Positions 13,894 to 22,704 of a stretch of 39,193 nucleotides of DNA are shown in pieces. The position numbers and the translations under genes were made by a program. Where the stretch lies: positions 1-39,193 of the forward strand of contig DASQGZ010000061.1 of assembly GCA_035632315.1 (NCBI GenBank), given 5' to 3'. The notes under the pieces were generated by a model that saw only the letters and a program-made list of their open reading frames with translations, did not search any database and had not been told where the DNA came from. This DNA comes from JAFDZW01 sp035632315. Lineage in GTDB: Bacteria > Bacteroidota > Ignavibacteria > Palsa-1295. Position 1 is the first letter of the stretch. Each line of letters begins with the position of its first letter.

Positions 13894-15009
13894 ATGATCA
13901 TCGGAGTACCACGCGAGATCAAGGCGAACGAAAACCGAGTCGCGCTCACGCCGAGCGGGGCTGAGATATTAAAAAATAACGGCCATACTATAATTGTCGA
14001 GCATAATGCCGGGGCAGGCTCCGGTTTTAACGATGACGATTATACCACCCACGGTGTGCAGATCATTGCAACGGCCAAAGAGGTCTTCGAAAAAGCCGAA
14101 ATGATAATGAAGGTCAAAGAACCGATCGCTTCGGAATATCCGCTGATCAGAAAAGGGCAGGTGCTGTTTACGTACTTTCATTTTGCGGCAGACAGGACAC
14201 TGACCGATGCAATTATTAAATCTGGTTCGGTCGCGATCGCGTATGAGACCGTTCAAAAAAGTAACGGCTCGCTTCCGCTTTTGATACCAATGTCAGAAGT
14301 TGCCGGCCGTATGGCTCCTCAAGAAGGGGCAAAGTATCTTGAAAAACTGCAAGGCGGCCGTGGTATTTTGCTTGGCGGAGTGCCGGGGACAGAACCGGCG
14401 GAGGTTATTGTCCTTGGCGGCGGCATCGTTGGTTCGAACGCTGCAAAGATTGCCGCCGGTCTTGGCGCACATGTGACGATCCTTGATGTGAATCTCGACC
14501 GGCTTCGTTATCTCGATGATGTCATGCCCAAGAATGTAGTAACGATGATGTCAAGCCCGTACAACATTCGTAAGGTGTTAAAGAAAGCTGATCTTGTTAT
14601 CGGGGCGATTCTCATTCCCGGTGCAAAGGCTCCTCATCTTGTAACCCATGAGATGTTAAAAGATATGAAAGAAGGCGCTGTGATCGTCGATGTTGCCGTT
14701 GATCAAGGCGGCTGCATCGAAACCTGCAAGCCGACGACGCATGAACATCCGACGTATGTCGTCGAAGGTGTCATTCATTATTGTGTTGCAAATATGCCCG
14801 GCGCTGTGCCGATGACTTCCACGATCGCGCTAACGAACGCAACGCTGCCCTATGCAGTACAGCTTGCGAACGAGGGATATAAGAAAGCGCTTTCCTCAAA
14901 TCCTGAGCTTCGTGCCGGTCTCAATATCATTGATGGGCATGTTACCTACAAAGGTGTTGCAGATGCATTCGGGCTGCCCTGTGAAGATTCACATACGTTT
15001 ATCAACTAA
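13894..15009 (+). CDS. ald: Alanine dehydrogenase
   Basis: 371 residues, typical length. It reversibly deaminates L-alanine to pyruvate and ammonia with NAD+. The opening MIIGVPREIKANENRVALTPSGAE is diagnostic, followed by FTYFHFAAD and the core PLLIPMSEVAGRMAPQ. The NAD-binding Rossmann loop is VIVLGGGIVGSNAAKIAAGLGA with DVN at the end of the next strand. VIVDVAVDQGGCIET and the C-terminal GLNIIDGHVTYKGVADA also fit. Its stop overlaps the nuoG start (TAATG), so it is translationally coupled to complex I genes; the NADH it makes could feed that complex, though this link is inference. Confidence 0.97.
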   Translation: MIIGVPREIKANENRVALTPSGAEILKNNGHTIIVEHNAGAGSGFNDDDYTTHGVQIIATAKEVFEKAEMIMKVKEPIASEYPLIRKGQVLFTYFHFAADRTLTDAIIKSGSVAIAYETVQKSNGSLPLLIPMSEVAGRMAPQEGAKYLEKLQGGRGILLGGVPGTEPAEVIVLGGGIVGSNAAKIAAGLGAHVTILDVNLDRLRYLDDVMPKNVVTMMSSPYNIRKVLKKADLVIGAILIPGAKAPHLVTHEMLKDMKEGAVIVDVAVDQGGCIETCKPTTHEHPTYVVEGVIHYCVANMPGAVPMTSTIALTNATLPYAVQLANEGYKKALSSNPELRAGLNIIDGHVTYKGVADAFGLPCEDSHTFIN

Positions 15010-16724
15010 TGCCGACTGTAACAATAGACGGAGTCCAGTTCGAAGCGAAACCCGGCCAGACGATCATCCAGATCGCTCTCGATAACGGAATAGATATCCC
15101 GCATTTTTGCTGGCATCCGGGGCTAAGTGTTGCGGGAAATTGCAGGATGTGCATTGTCGATGTCGAGAAAATACCCAAGCCGTCGATCGCGTGCGCGACT
15201 ACCATATCAGATGGGATGGTCGTTCATACAAAAAATGAGAAAGCATTAAAAGCGCGCGAGGATGTGATGGAGTTTCTGCTGATCAACCATCCGCTCGATT
15301 GCCCGATCTGCGACGAAGCAGGGCAGTGCAAGTTACAAGATTACGCGTTCAATCACTCACGTGGCGAATCGCGTTTCGAAGAAACAAAGAATCATAAAGA
15401 TAAGCGCATACCGTTCGGGCCGAATGTTCTCTTTGACGGCGAACGCTGTATCTCATGTTCTCGCTGTATCCGCTTTGGTGAAGAAATTGCCGATCAGCCG
15501 ATATTGACATTTGTCGAGCGTGGCGACCACGTAACGATCCGTCCGTTTCCCGGTGCCGAGCTTGATAATCCTTATTCGATGAACGTGATCGACATTTGTC
15601 CGGTGGGTGCGCTGACGAGCCGCGATTTCCGCTTTAAGGCTCGCCCGTGGGATATGTCGTTCACAGAAACAGTGTGTCCAAGCTGCGCACGCGGATGCAG
15701 TATTCGAGTGGGTGCGCGCGATAATGAAATTCTTCGTCTCGAACCTAGTCCGAATCCGAATATAAATGACTTTTGGATGTGCGACGCCGGACGTCTTGAA
15801 AGTTACCCAAGTGTGAATGCCGCAGATCGTGTTAGTGGTGCATTCATTCGAAATAATAACAAACTTGAACCGGCTTTGCTTTCCGATGCAGTGCATAAAA
15901 TTGCATCTGAATTAAAAAGATTCAAAGCCGCCGAGATTGCATTCATTGCGTCGGCGAATGCGACGCTCGAAGATAATTATGTTTTTCTTGAAGCAGCAAA
16001 ACAAAAAGGAAGTAAAACGGTCGGATACTTTTCCCATGTATCCGGCTCAGACGCTAAGCTTCTTATTCGCGCCGATAAAACGCCAAACGCATTCGGACTA
16101 AAAGTTCTCGGTGTAACGCCGTTCGGCGATGAATTAACCGCAGATCTATTGAATGGCAAGATCAAAGCAGTTTATTCACTCGAAGATGATTTCCTGGTTG
16201 ATGCCTCTTTAGCACAAGCGTTTGAGAAAGTAGAATTCTTTGCTTGCCATGCAACAAATCTGACAGCGACATCCAAACGGGCGGACGTAGTTCTACCTGC
16301 GGCATCTTGGGCAGAACAGGAAGGCGTATTTGTCAATTTTGAAGGCTGGGCTCAGAAATTGACGCCTGCTATCGAAACGTCGCATATTGTCCGCGGATTT
16401 AATCATATGGCGCAGTCGAGGCTGGATCGTTTTGGTTCGCCCTTCGACAAGTGGGCACAACGAAAGAAAGTTGACGCTCTCGAATCTTGGCGGCTTGCCC
16501 AAGACGTCGCGTCGGTGCTTGGCGCAAAACTTGACTTTAGATATACCGAAGATGTCTTTGACCAAATCGCCGCTCATATAGCTGAACTGAAAGGTCTGAG
16601 CTATGAATTGCTCGGCGCACTCGGACGACCGTTGAATGGGATCGACAAACCATTCAAAGAGTCTGTATATCGGGAAGTATATCAGATCGATACATTGGAT
16701 GCGATACCGGAATTAATGTCTTAA
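15009..16724 (+). CDS. nuoG: NADH-quinone oxidoreductase subunit G
   Basis: 571 residues, shorter than many NuoG. It carries iron-sulfur clusters in the peripheral arm of complex I. Ligands can be read: a 2Fe-2S site (C34, C45, C48, C62); the His-Cys 4Fe-4S site (H94, C98, C101, C107); a third site (C147, C150, C153 with C197); and C223-x2-C226-x3-C230-x27-C258, which matches the extra N7 cluster known from E. coli and Thermus. The following molybdopterin-oxidoreductase-like domain is reduced and ends near 570. The start is coupled to ald by TAATG. nuoH follows 10 bp later. Confidence 0.95.
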   Translation: MPTVTIDGVQFEAKPGQTIIQIALDNGIDIPHFCWHPGLSVAGNCRMCIVDVEKIPKPSIACATTISDGMVVHTKNEKALKAREDVMEFLLINHPLDCPICDEAGQCKLQDYAFNHSRGESRFEETKNHKDKRIPFGPNVLFDGERCISCSRCIRFGEEIADQPILTFVERGDHVTIRPFPGAELDNPYSMNVIDICPVGALTSRDFRFKARPWDMSFTETVCPSCARGCSIRVGARDNEILRLEPSPNPNINDFWMCDAGRLESYPSVNAADRVSGAFIRNNNKLEPALLSDAVHKIASELKRFKAAEIAFIASANATLEDNYVFLEAAKQKGSKTVGYFSHVSGSDAKLLIRADKTPNAFGLKVLGVTPFGDELTADLLNGKIKAVYSLEDDFLVDASLAQAFEKVEFFACHATNLTATSKRADVVLPAASWAEQEGVFVNFEGWAQKLTPAIETSHIVRGFNHMAQSRLDRFGSPFDKWAQRKKVDALESWRLAQDVASVLGAKLDFRYTEDVFDQIAAHIAELKGLSYELLGALGRPLNGIDKPFKESVYREVYQIDTLDAIPELMS

Positions 16725-16734
16725 AGCTTACAGT

Positions 16735-17751
16735 ATGATAGTAGAAGCTTTAATTAAGATCGTTATCTTGTTGATAACAGTGTTGACAGCGGTGGCATAT
16801 ATGGTACTGCTTGAACGCTGGATCAGCGCATGGCTTCAGGACAGAATTGGCCCGAATCGTGTAGGACCGCTTGGCTTGTTCCAGCCAGCAGCAGATGTTC
16901 TGAAGCTATTATTGAAAGAAGATATTAACCCGGTTGCGGCTGAAGGTTGGTTTCACTGGCTGGCCCCGGTTATTTCGATCACGGTTGCGTTGAGTACCCT
17001 CGCAATTGTGCCGATCGGAGCGTACATTGTGATCGGAGGAAATTCGTACTCTCTTTCTATCGCGCACAATATCAATATCGGCGTTCTCTATATCGTTGCG
17101 CTTGCGAGCATCGGCGTGTATGGTATCACGTTAGCCGGTTGGTCGAGCGGATCAAAATATTCTCTTCTTGGCGGACTGCGTTCGAGTGCACAGATGATCA
17201 GTTACGAACTGACTCTCGGACTCGGGCTTGTTTCCGTTGTGATGGTAACAGGAACGCTCGATCTTACCGGAATCGTGAATTCGCAAATTCATGGCGGCTG
17301 GAACATCCTCCGAGCGCCGCTCGGTTTTTTATTATTTCTAATTTCTTCATTTGCAGAAACGAATCGTCAACCGTTCGATCTGCCGGAAGCAGAGCCTGAA
17401 CTCGTCGGTGGGTATCATACGGAATATAGCTCGATGAAATTTGCATTGTTCTTTCTGTCCGAATATGCAAATATGATCACCGCGAGCGCTGTGATGTCTG
17501 TGCTTTTTCTGGGTGGATGGCATGTGCCGTTTATCGACCTGTCGTCGCTTAGCCCAACTGTTGCAGGGTTGATTGGTATTGGTGCGATGATGGTAAAGAT
17601 ATTCGCATTCATATTCTTTTTTATGTGGGTTCGGTGGTCGATCCCACGTTTTCGCTACGACCAACTGATGAATCTTGGCTGGAAAGTGTTGTTACCGCTT
17701 GGAATAATCAATGTCGTGCTTACGGCGCTTGAGAAAATATATCTTTTATGA
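16735..17751 (+). CDS. nuoH: NADH-quinone oxidoreductase subunit H
   Basis: 338 residues, about eight transmembrane helices. NuoH sits where the peripheral arm meets the membrane and forms part of the quinone chamber and first proton path. Diagnostic blocks are LLERWISAWLQDRIGPNRVGP followed by GLFQPAADVLKLLLKED, and FAETNRQPFDLPEAEPELVGG followed by YHTEYSSMKFALFFLSEYANM. It overlaps the nuoI start by 4 bp (ATGA). Confidence 0.97.
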   Translation: MIVEALIKIVILLITVLTAVAYMVLLERWISAWLQDRIGPNRVGPLGLFQPAADVLKLLLKEDINPVAAEGWFHWLAPVISITVALSTLAIVPIGAYIVIGGNSYSLSIAHNINIGVLYIVALASIGVYGITLAGWSSGSKYSLLGGLRSSAQMISYELTLGLGLVSVVMVTGTLDLTGIVNSQIHGGWNILRAPLGFLLFLISSFAETNRQPFDLPEAEPELVGGYHTEYSSMKFALFFLSEYANMITASAVMSVLFLGGWHVPFIDLSSLSPTVAGLIGIGAMMVKIFAFIFFFMWVRWSIPRFRYDQLMNLGWKVLLPLGIINVVLTALEKIYLL

Positions 17752-18272
17752 GCGAAGAACATCGTTCAAAATATAATAACCGCAGACAGTTGAGAAAGCA
17801 GACGTTCTTAGAACGGCTATACATTGCTGAGATCGTCCGTGGGCTTGTAACATCGATCAAACATTTATTCCGACCGAAATTCGTGCGCCAGTATCCGGAA
17901 GAGAAATGGACTGCGCCCTCATCATTTCGCGGACGACCGGTTCTGGTAATGGAAGAAAATGGCGCCGAGCGGTGCGTAGCGTGCGGCTTGTGTTCTCGCG
18001 TTTGCCCGCCGCTTGCCATTGAAGTGCAAGCCAGCGAAACGGAGCTTCTCAAAGAACGGTATCCGGTGCGTTTCGAGATCAATATGTTGCGTTGCATCTT
18101 CTGCGGTTTTTGCGAAGAGGTCTGCCCGGAAGAGGCAATTATTATGAGTAAAGATTACGAGCTGACATTTACGAAATACAGCGACGCGATCTACGGCAAA
18201 GATAAATTACTCACTCCAAAAGCTCAATTAACAGACCGCCTGGAATTTTTGAAGCAAATGCGGAATTCTTAA
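17748..18272 (+). CDS. nuoI: NADH-quinone oxidoreductase subunit I
   Basis: 174 residues. A ferredoxin-like subunit that carries two 4Fe-4S clusters (N6a and N6b) and passes electrons towards the quinone site. The two CxxCxxCxxxCP motifs are CVACGLCSRVCP (C76, C79, C82, C86) and CIFCGFCEEVCP (C116, C119, C122, C126). The amphipathic N terminus is typical for the membrane-surface anchor. It overlaps nuoH by ATGA and is followed by a terminator, so this complex I block ends here. Confidence 0.97.
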   Translation: MSEEHRSKYNNRRQLRKQTFLERLYIAEIVRGLVTSIKHLFRPKFVRQYPEEKWTAPSSFRGRPVLVMEENGAERCVACGLCSRVCPPLAIEVQASETELLKERYPVRFEINMLRCIFCGFCEEVCPEEAIIMSKDYELTFTKYSDAIYGKDKLLTPKAQLTDRLEFLKQMRNS

Positions 18273-18281
18273 CAGTGCAAT

Positions 18282-18309
18282 GCCCCATATAAAGGGGCTT
18301 TCCTTTTAG
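18282..18309 (+). terminator. Intrinsic terminator after nuoI
   Basis: GCCCC (18282-18286) pairs with GGGGC (18294-18298) around ATATAAA, followed by TTTCCTTTT. It is a short but GC-only stem with a T-rich tail. It lies 9 bases after the stop and just before the next gene. Confidence 0.7.
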
Positions 18310-18313
18310 TATA

Positions 18314-20197
18314 ATGCGCTGTCTTTTCGTTCTTCTTGTCATTTATGTTTTATACCCCTCTTCGTCTGCTCGTGCTGACGGACGGCTCGGCGTGATACTT
18401 GCACCTGCTGAAATTCCCTGTGGCGAAGAATTCACTGTCACTGTTTCCGCATCGGCGCTTGAACATCAGGTTGAGAGAGCTGTCGTCATACAATATGCCG
18501 ATAATGCAAAGCTGCTTGCGGCTTATGCAGCAGACGAGGAAGGAAGCGACACTGCATCGCTCGATATATTTCCGTCGGTCGCAGCAATGTTTACCAGAGA
18601 GAAAAACCACCAATTAGCGTCGTTCAGAGATCATTCCGGAATTTACTCCACACAATACAGTTCTGTCATTTATATATTTCGGTTTCGTGCTTCATCGAAA
18701 GTATCCGCATCGGTATTTCGTGTGTGCTTGGTTGAACGTGGTGACGAATCAGCATATATTCCTGAGCAGCCAATTAAAGGCAAACAGAAAAAAAAGAAAC
18801 GTCCGATGATGAGCACCGAGTGGCGAATAGTTGCTCCGGAATCGGTGCCCGAGTTTTCATTTGCAAGTCCGGAAGTTAAGCGATACTCGAGGTCGGTGCA
18901 TTTTGTCTCCGGCTGGTCAAAAAATTCCCGTGCGTTGACGTTACGGCGTCAATCTATGGCTGAACTATTAACCGATTCAGCAATGCTGCCCTATATTTTT
19001 ACCGGCGAGTTTAGTGTCTCATGCTGGTTTCGCAGCTCATTTGCCGAGCAGACGATTTTTCGTTGGAAGCTCGGATTGCCGCAACACAGAGCAGTGCTCA
19101 GTACGAATGCGATCGGGCAATTGGTTTTTTCGCCGTATTCGAGCGATTCGTCGAATGATACGGTCGCCCGCTCACAAACGATCGTTGCCGACGGGGCATG
19201 GCATCATATCTGTATCTCGAAAAATGCGTTCTGGAAAGTTATTCTGACCGTTGACGGTGACGATCGCGATACGCTGCAATTATCGCATGATATTTCAAAC
19301 ATCGAGGGGTTTATTATCGGTGATGTGCGTTCGTACAATAATTTTTCTATCGATGAGCTTGCGATCAGGCAAACAGCTTCAGCTCCGTCGGGCGATCTTG
19401 TAGTTTCTCTTCGGGACACCGGCAGTTCGCTTGTAGGATTATTTCATTTTGAAGACCTTGGGAAGATAGCCCATTCGAGTGTTTCTTTGCGAAGACAAAC
19501 GATGGGTATTGATTCTGTAGAAACCGTCACACATATTCCTGTTTATATAGAACTCGACAGCAATGCAGTTATGGAAGAGAGCAGCTCTCCGGTATTGGCG
19601 GATAGGGCAGTTCTTTCTGTGGAGCAGACACTAACGACGAAAGTTACATTCTCGTGGACTGCAACAAGCGAAGTCGGAGTGAGGCGGTATGAGTTGCAGC
19701 GCCGGATAGCAACGTTCGGTGAATATGAAAAGACATTGGATGTGAAGGCAAAGGCACCGATCTCACCGAAAGACGACGATCGCGAGATCGTTGGGCGTGC
19801 GAATTATTCTGCCGTCGAGACATTGCCCGCTCTTTCTCACGACATTGAGTTATACTACCGCCTTGCGATCATTGGCGAGCATGACACTGTTCTTGCCTAT
19901 ACGCAGCCGGTAAAACTTGAATATGGCGGCGAACGCGATGTGTTCGTCGATCAGAACAAACCGAATCCGTTCAACCCCAAAACGACGATCTCATTTCGAT
20001 TGACGCGAGCGGAGAATGTATCTGTAAAAGTATATGACATTATCGGACGACAAGTTGCAGTACTCTCTGATAAAAAACTCGAACAAGGAAGACATTTGAT
20101 CGACGTCGATGCTTCGCTGTGGCCTGGGGGGATCTATTTTTACAAAGTGAAAACACCGAAGACGGTGGTGACTAAGCGAATGATCGTTGCAAAGTAA
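18314..20197 (+). CDS. T9SS cargo protein with LamG-like domain
   Basis: 627 residues. The signal peptide MRCLFVLLVIYVLYPSSSARA is cut before D22. The middle (about residues 200-370) fits a LamG/concanavalin A-like jelly roll: FSVSCWFRS, GAWHHICISKN, ILTVDGDDRDTL, FIIGDVR, SIDELAIRQ. A later stretch (residues ~440-540) looks fibronectin type III-like (VTFSWTATSEVGVRRYELQR). The C terminus is a FlgD-like/T9SS type A tail: NKPNPFNPKTTISFRL, VKVYDIIGRQVAVL, GGIYFYKV, KRMIVAK. No enzyme motif seen; binding or adhesion is plausible. It lies between the nuoI terminator and the TPP riboswitch, unrelated to either. Confidence 0.85.
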   Translation: MRCLFVLLVIYVLYPSSSARADGRLGVILAPAEIPCGEEFTVTVSASALEHQVERAVVIQYADNAKLLAAYAADEEGSDTASLDIFPSVAAMFTREKNHQLASFRDHSGIYSTQYSSVIYIFRFRASSKVSASVFRVCLVERGDESAYIPEQPIKGKQKKKKRPMMSTEWRIVAPESVPEFSFASPEVKRYSRSVHFVSGWSKNSRALTLRRQSMAELLTDSAMLPYIFTGEFSVSCWFRSSFAEQTIFRWKLGLPQHRAVLSTNAIGQLVFSPYSSDSSNDTVARSQTIVADGAWHHICISKNAFWKVILTVDGDDRDTLQLSHDISNIEGFIIGDVRSYNNFSIDELAIRQTASAPSGDLVVSLRDTGSSLVGLFHFEDLGKIAHSSVSLRRQTMGIDSVETVTHIPVYIELDSNAVMEESSSPVLADRAVLSVEQTLTTKVTFSWTATSEVGVRRYELQRRIATFGEYEKTLDVKAKAPISPKDDDREIVGRANYSAVETLPALSHDIELYYRLAIIGEHDTVLAYTQPVKLEYGGERDVFVDQNKPNPFNPKTTISFRLTRAENVSVKVYDIIGRQVAVLSDKKLEQGRHLIDVDASLWPGGIYFYKVKTPKTVVTKRMIVAK

Positions 20198-20231
20198 GAA
20201 CTTTCTCATTGGTATGAAAGTTATCTGACAG

Positions 20232-20318
20232 TTCGTTAGGGGTGTCTGCTTTATAAAAAGCAGACTGAGAACAAACCCTCATGACCTGATCCGGATGATG
20301 CCGGCGTAGGAAAACGAA
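20232..20318 (+). ncRNA. TPP riboswitch aptamer (THI element)
   Basis: The conserved TPP-aptamer segments are all present: GGGGTGTCTGC (20239-20249), CTGAGA (20265-20270), ACCCTCATGACCTGATC (20275-20291), GGATGATGCCGGCGTAGG (20293-20310). P1 closes as TTCGTT (20232-20237) with AACGAA (20313-20318). The P3 hairpin GTCTGCTTT/AAAAAGCAGAC has a short loop. It senses thiamine pyrophosphate and controls the following receptor-kinase-symporter operon. The aptamer matches the family at every conserved core position I can recall. Confidence 0.97.
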
Positions 20319-20395
20319 AACATATTAACCATTTCGGTAATTGTATTTCCGTTCTACGCACAAGGGATCTCCGGCGTTGAGCGGATTTTCTATTT
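20304..20395 (+). promoter_or_regulatory. TPP riboswitch expression platform: antiterminator/terminator switch
   Basis: Terminator: CCGTTCTACGC (20349-20359) pairs with GCGTTGAGCGG (20374-20384), 11 positions with one T.T mismatch and one G.U, then ATTTTCTATTTT. Antiterminator: aptamer 3' strand GCGTAG (20304-20309) pairs perfectly with CTACGC (20354-20359), and AACG (20313-20316) pairs with CGTT (20350-20353), a 10-bp helix with a 3-base bulge. TPP binding would lock the aptamer strand and let the terminator form. Pairings are seen; the mechanism is inferred from the TPP family. Confidence 0.8.
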
Positions 20396-20397
20396 TA

Positions 20398-22704
20398 ATG
20401 GCTATCATGCGTTTATTTCTTCTTGCAATTCTTATTATCTGTACTGGGACACCTCTCCTTGCGCAAACTATAAATAAGAAAGATTCGATAAATCATCTGA
20501 AAGGCAGTGAAGTGATCATCACAGGTTTCCCGGCTGAAGAAGGAAAGTCACCTGTGCCGGTCGCGGAAATTCGTAGAGAGGAGTTGCGAGAAAATGCACC
20601 GTTCAAAGAACTGCCGAATCTCTTAAAGTCGCTTCCCTCGGTCGTCAGTTACAGCGAAAGCGGCCTCGACGTCGGTTATACCTACATCAATATTCGCGGC
20701 TTTGATTCTCGGCGCGAATCAATGATGGTTAACGGTGTGCCTCAGAACGATCCTGAAGACCATTCGGTCTATTGGGTTGATATACCCGATCTGGGAAGTT
20801 ACGCTTCGAACGTCGAGATGCAGCGAGGGGCCGGTTCGGCATTCTACGGCCCACCGGCGATCGGCGGTTCGATCAATGTAGAGACGTTTCCCGATCCGAC
20901 GCGCGAACTGACGCTCAGTGCAATGGGAGGCTCATACGGCACCACGAAGTTTGCCGTCAACGCGAATTCCGGGCTTATGGATGGAAAATATATTTTCTCA
21001 GCGCGGCTTTCGCAAGCGCATACCGACGGGTACCGAGACAAGGCTTTTTTCGATTCGAAAACATATTATCTTTCTGCCGCTCGGATCGACGATCGCTCGA
21101 TGCTGCAATTTAATTTTTATGGCGGACCGATCAATGATGGTCTCGGTTATTACGGCTTCGGGGCTTACGGCGTGTTTCCCGGACCGAACGCTGATAAATC
21201 GGGACTTCAGGATCCGGTACTTCGCAAATATAATCCTTCCGAGCCGTTGACCTACGAACGGAGGCCACAGGAGCAAGAAGCATTTTCGCAGCCGCACTAT
21301 GAGATGCTTTCATCGATAAAGCTCGACAATAGTTTGACATTGAATAATACGCTATTCTATATACAAGGCGATGGCTATTTCGATTTTGACGGAACCTGGC
21401 CGTATGGTTCGCATAGTGATATTTATCATCTTACGCCCGTATATGGTTTGCGATATGGTTTTCAAGGTATTACCGATTCATCACTTGGCAATGAGCTGAC
21501 GCGCGCCTTTGTACAAGGCAAACAATATGGCTGGCTGCCGCGACTCGAGTTTAGCCACGAGGGCGGGATGTTCACGCTCGGAGCGGAAGTACGAGTGTAT
21601 CGTTCAACGCATTGGGGGCAGCTGCTCTCCGCTGAAAAAATGCCTGTGAACCTTCCCGGCGATTATCATTATTATGATTATCACGGCGGCAAAGATATCT
21701 ATTCAGGATATATTTCCGAACGCTACGACCTTTCGTCCGGGATCAGTCTCTCGGCAAGCGTTCAACTGCTAAACCAAACGTATCATTTTTTTGATGAGCA
21801 GCCCATTTACTACGATACTGTAACAGCCGCTGCCGAAGGCCTCACTCCGGGATTTCACTCTCATACGTTCGATGTCCCGCTCTTTTTTGTAAACCCTCGT
21901 GCAGGGCTCAATCTAAATTTTACGAAGTCATTTTCCGGGTTCTTCAGTGTGAGCTATACGACGAGGGAGCCGAGGTTGCTTGACTACTACAACGCCGAGG
22001 CGCTCAGTATCCCGAATTTCAACAAAAATCCGGACAGCAGTTTTAACTATAACAGTCCAAAAATCAAGCCTGAGCATTTGCTCGATCTTGAACTCGGTGT
22101 CAGACAAAGCGAAGTTCCGCTTGATGACGATTGGAAGGCAACTGGCGGCTTCACTGCTTACTATATGCCGTTTAGCGACGAACTGATCGAGAGCGATAAG
22201 ACCGATCTCTTTGGCAATGCGGTGCTTGCAAATGCGGAAAGCGTATTGCACTATGGCCTCGAACTCGAAGGAGGTATTCAGTTCTCAGATGTACTTGCAT
22301 TAAAAGTAAATGCGACCGTGAGCCACAATGAGATCAGGAAATTCTCTGCCGATACGTCGAATGTTGTCGGAAAAACTCCGATCGGCTTTCCGTCATTCAT
22401 TGCGAATGCAAGTCTGCTTATTCAACCGATTAAAGATCTGAAATTGACTGCGAGCATGCGATCGGTCGGCGCGATGTATGGTGACATCCAAAACTCCGAT
22501 ACGTTTCATAACGACGCATATACCGTCCTTGATGCGAATCTCTCGTACCGTTTCGATAGGCTCTTCGGCAGTGATCACATTACGCTCCGTGTGCAGGTCA
22601 ATAACCTGCTCGATAAACTCTATACATCGTATGTTACAGCCGGCATAGGTTTTTTTGTTGCTGCTCCCCGAAATGGGTATCTGAATCTTGAGGTCGGACT
22701 GTGA
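20398..22704 (+). CDS. TonB-dependent outer-membrane receptor, predicted thiamine uptake (Omr1-like)
   Basis: 768 residues from ATG 20398 (ATG 20407 also possible). A TTG at 20341 would put the start inside the terminator hairpin, so it is rejected. The signal peptide (MRLFLLAILIICTGTPLLAQ) is cut near residue 23. A TonB-box-like SEVIITG follows, then the plug domain: LLKSLPSVVSYSESG, YINIRGFDSRRESMMVNGVPQ, VEMQRGAGSAFYGPPAIGGS. A 22-strand-type beta-barrel fills the rest, ending LNLEVGL rather than in Phe. Substrate binding to thiamine or TPP is inferred from the riboswitch and the downstream kinase; TPP-regulated receptors of this kind are known as Omr1 in Bacteroidota. It overlaps thiN by GTGA. 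Confidence 0.85.
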   Translation: MAIMRLFLLAILIICTGTPLLAQTINKKDSINHLKGSEVIITGFPAEEGKSPVPVAEIRREELRENAPFKELPNLLKSLPSVVSYSESGLDVGYTYINIRGFDSRRESMMVNGVPQNDPEDHSVYWVDIPDLGSYASNVEMQRGAGSAFYGPPAIGGSINVETFPDPTRELTLSAMGGSYGTTKFAVNANSGLMDGKYIFSARLSQAHTDGYRDKAFFDSKTYYLSAARIDDRSMLQFNFYGGPINDGLGYYGFGAYGVFPGPNADKSGLQDPVLRKYNPSEPLTYERRPQEQEAFSQPHYEMLSSIKLDNSLTLNNTLFYIQGDGYFDFDGTWPYGSHSDIYHLTPVYGLRYGFQGITDSSLGNELTRAFVQGKQYGWLPRLEFSHEGGMFTLGAEVRVYRSTHWGQLLSAEKMPVNLPGDYHYYDYHGGKDIYSGYISERYDLSSGISLSASVQLLNQTYHFFDEQPIYYDTVTAAAEGLTPGFHSHTFDVPLFFVNPRAGLNLNFTKSFSGFFSVSYTTREPRLLDYYNAEALSIPNFNKNPDSSFNYNSPKIKPEHLLDLELGVRQSEVPLDDDWKATGGFTAYYMPFSDELIESDKTDLFGNAVLANAESVLHYGLELEGGIQFSDVLALKVNATVSHNEIRKFSADTSNVVGKTPIGFPSFIANASLLIQPIKDLKLTASMRSVGAMYGDIQNSDTFHNDAYTVLDANLSYRFDRLFGSDHITLRVQVNNLLDKLYTSYVTAGIGFFVAAPRNGYLNLEVGL

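Noticed and set aside
15009..16724. nuoG as a truncated pseudogene
   Set aside because: It is short, but all cluster ligands are intact, the frame is open, and it is coupled to neighbours on both sides.
20199..20222. AACTTTC/GAAAGTT dyad after the third T9SS gene as a terminator
   Set aside because: The stem is AT-rich with a 10-base loop and no T-run; too weak to call.
20341..20397. TTG start for the TonB receptor
   Set aside because: It lies inside the riboswitch terminator hairpin, and the signal peptide fits the ATG at 20398 or 20407.
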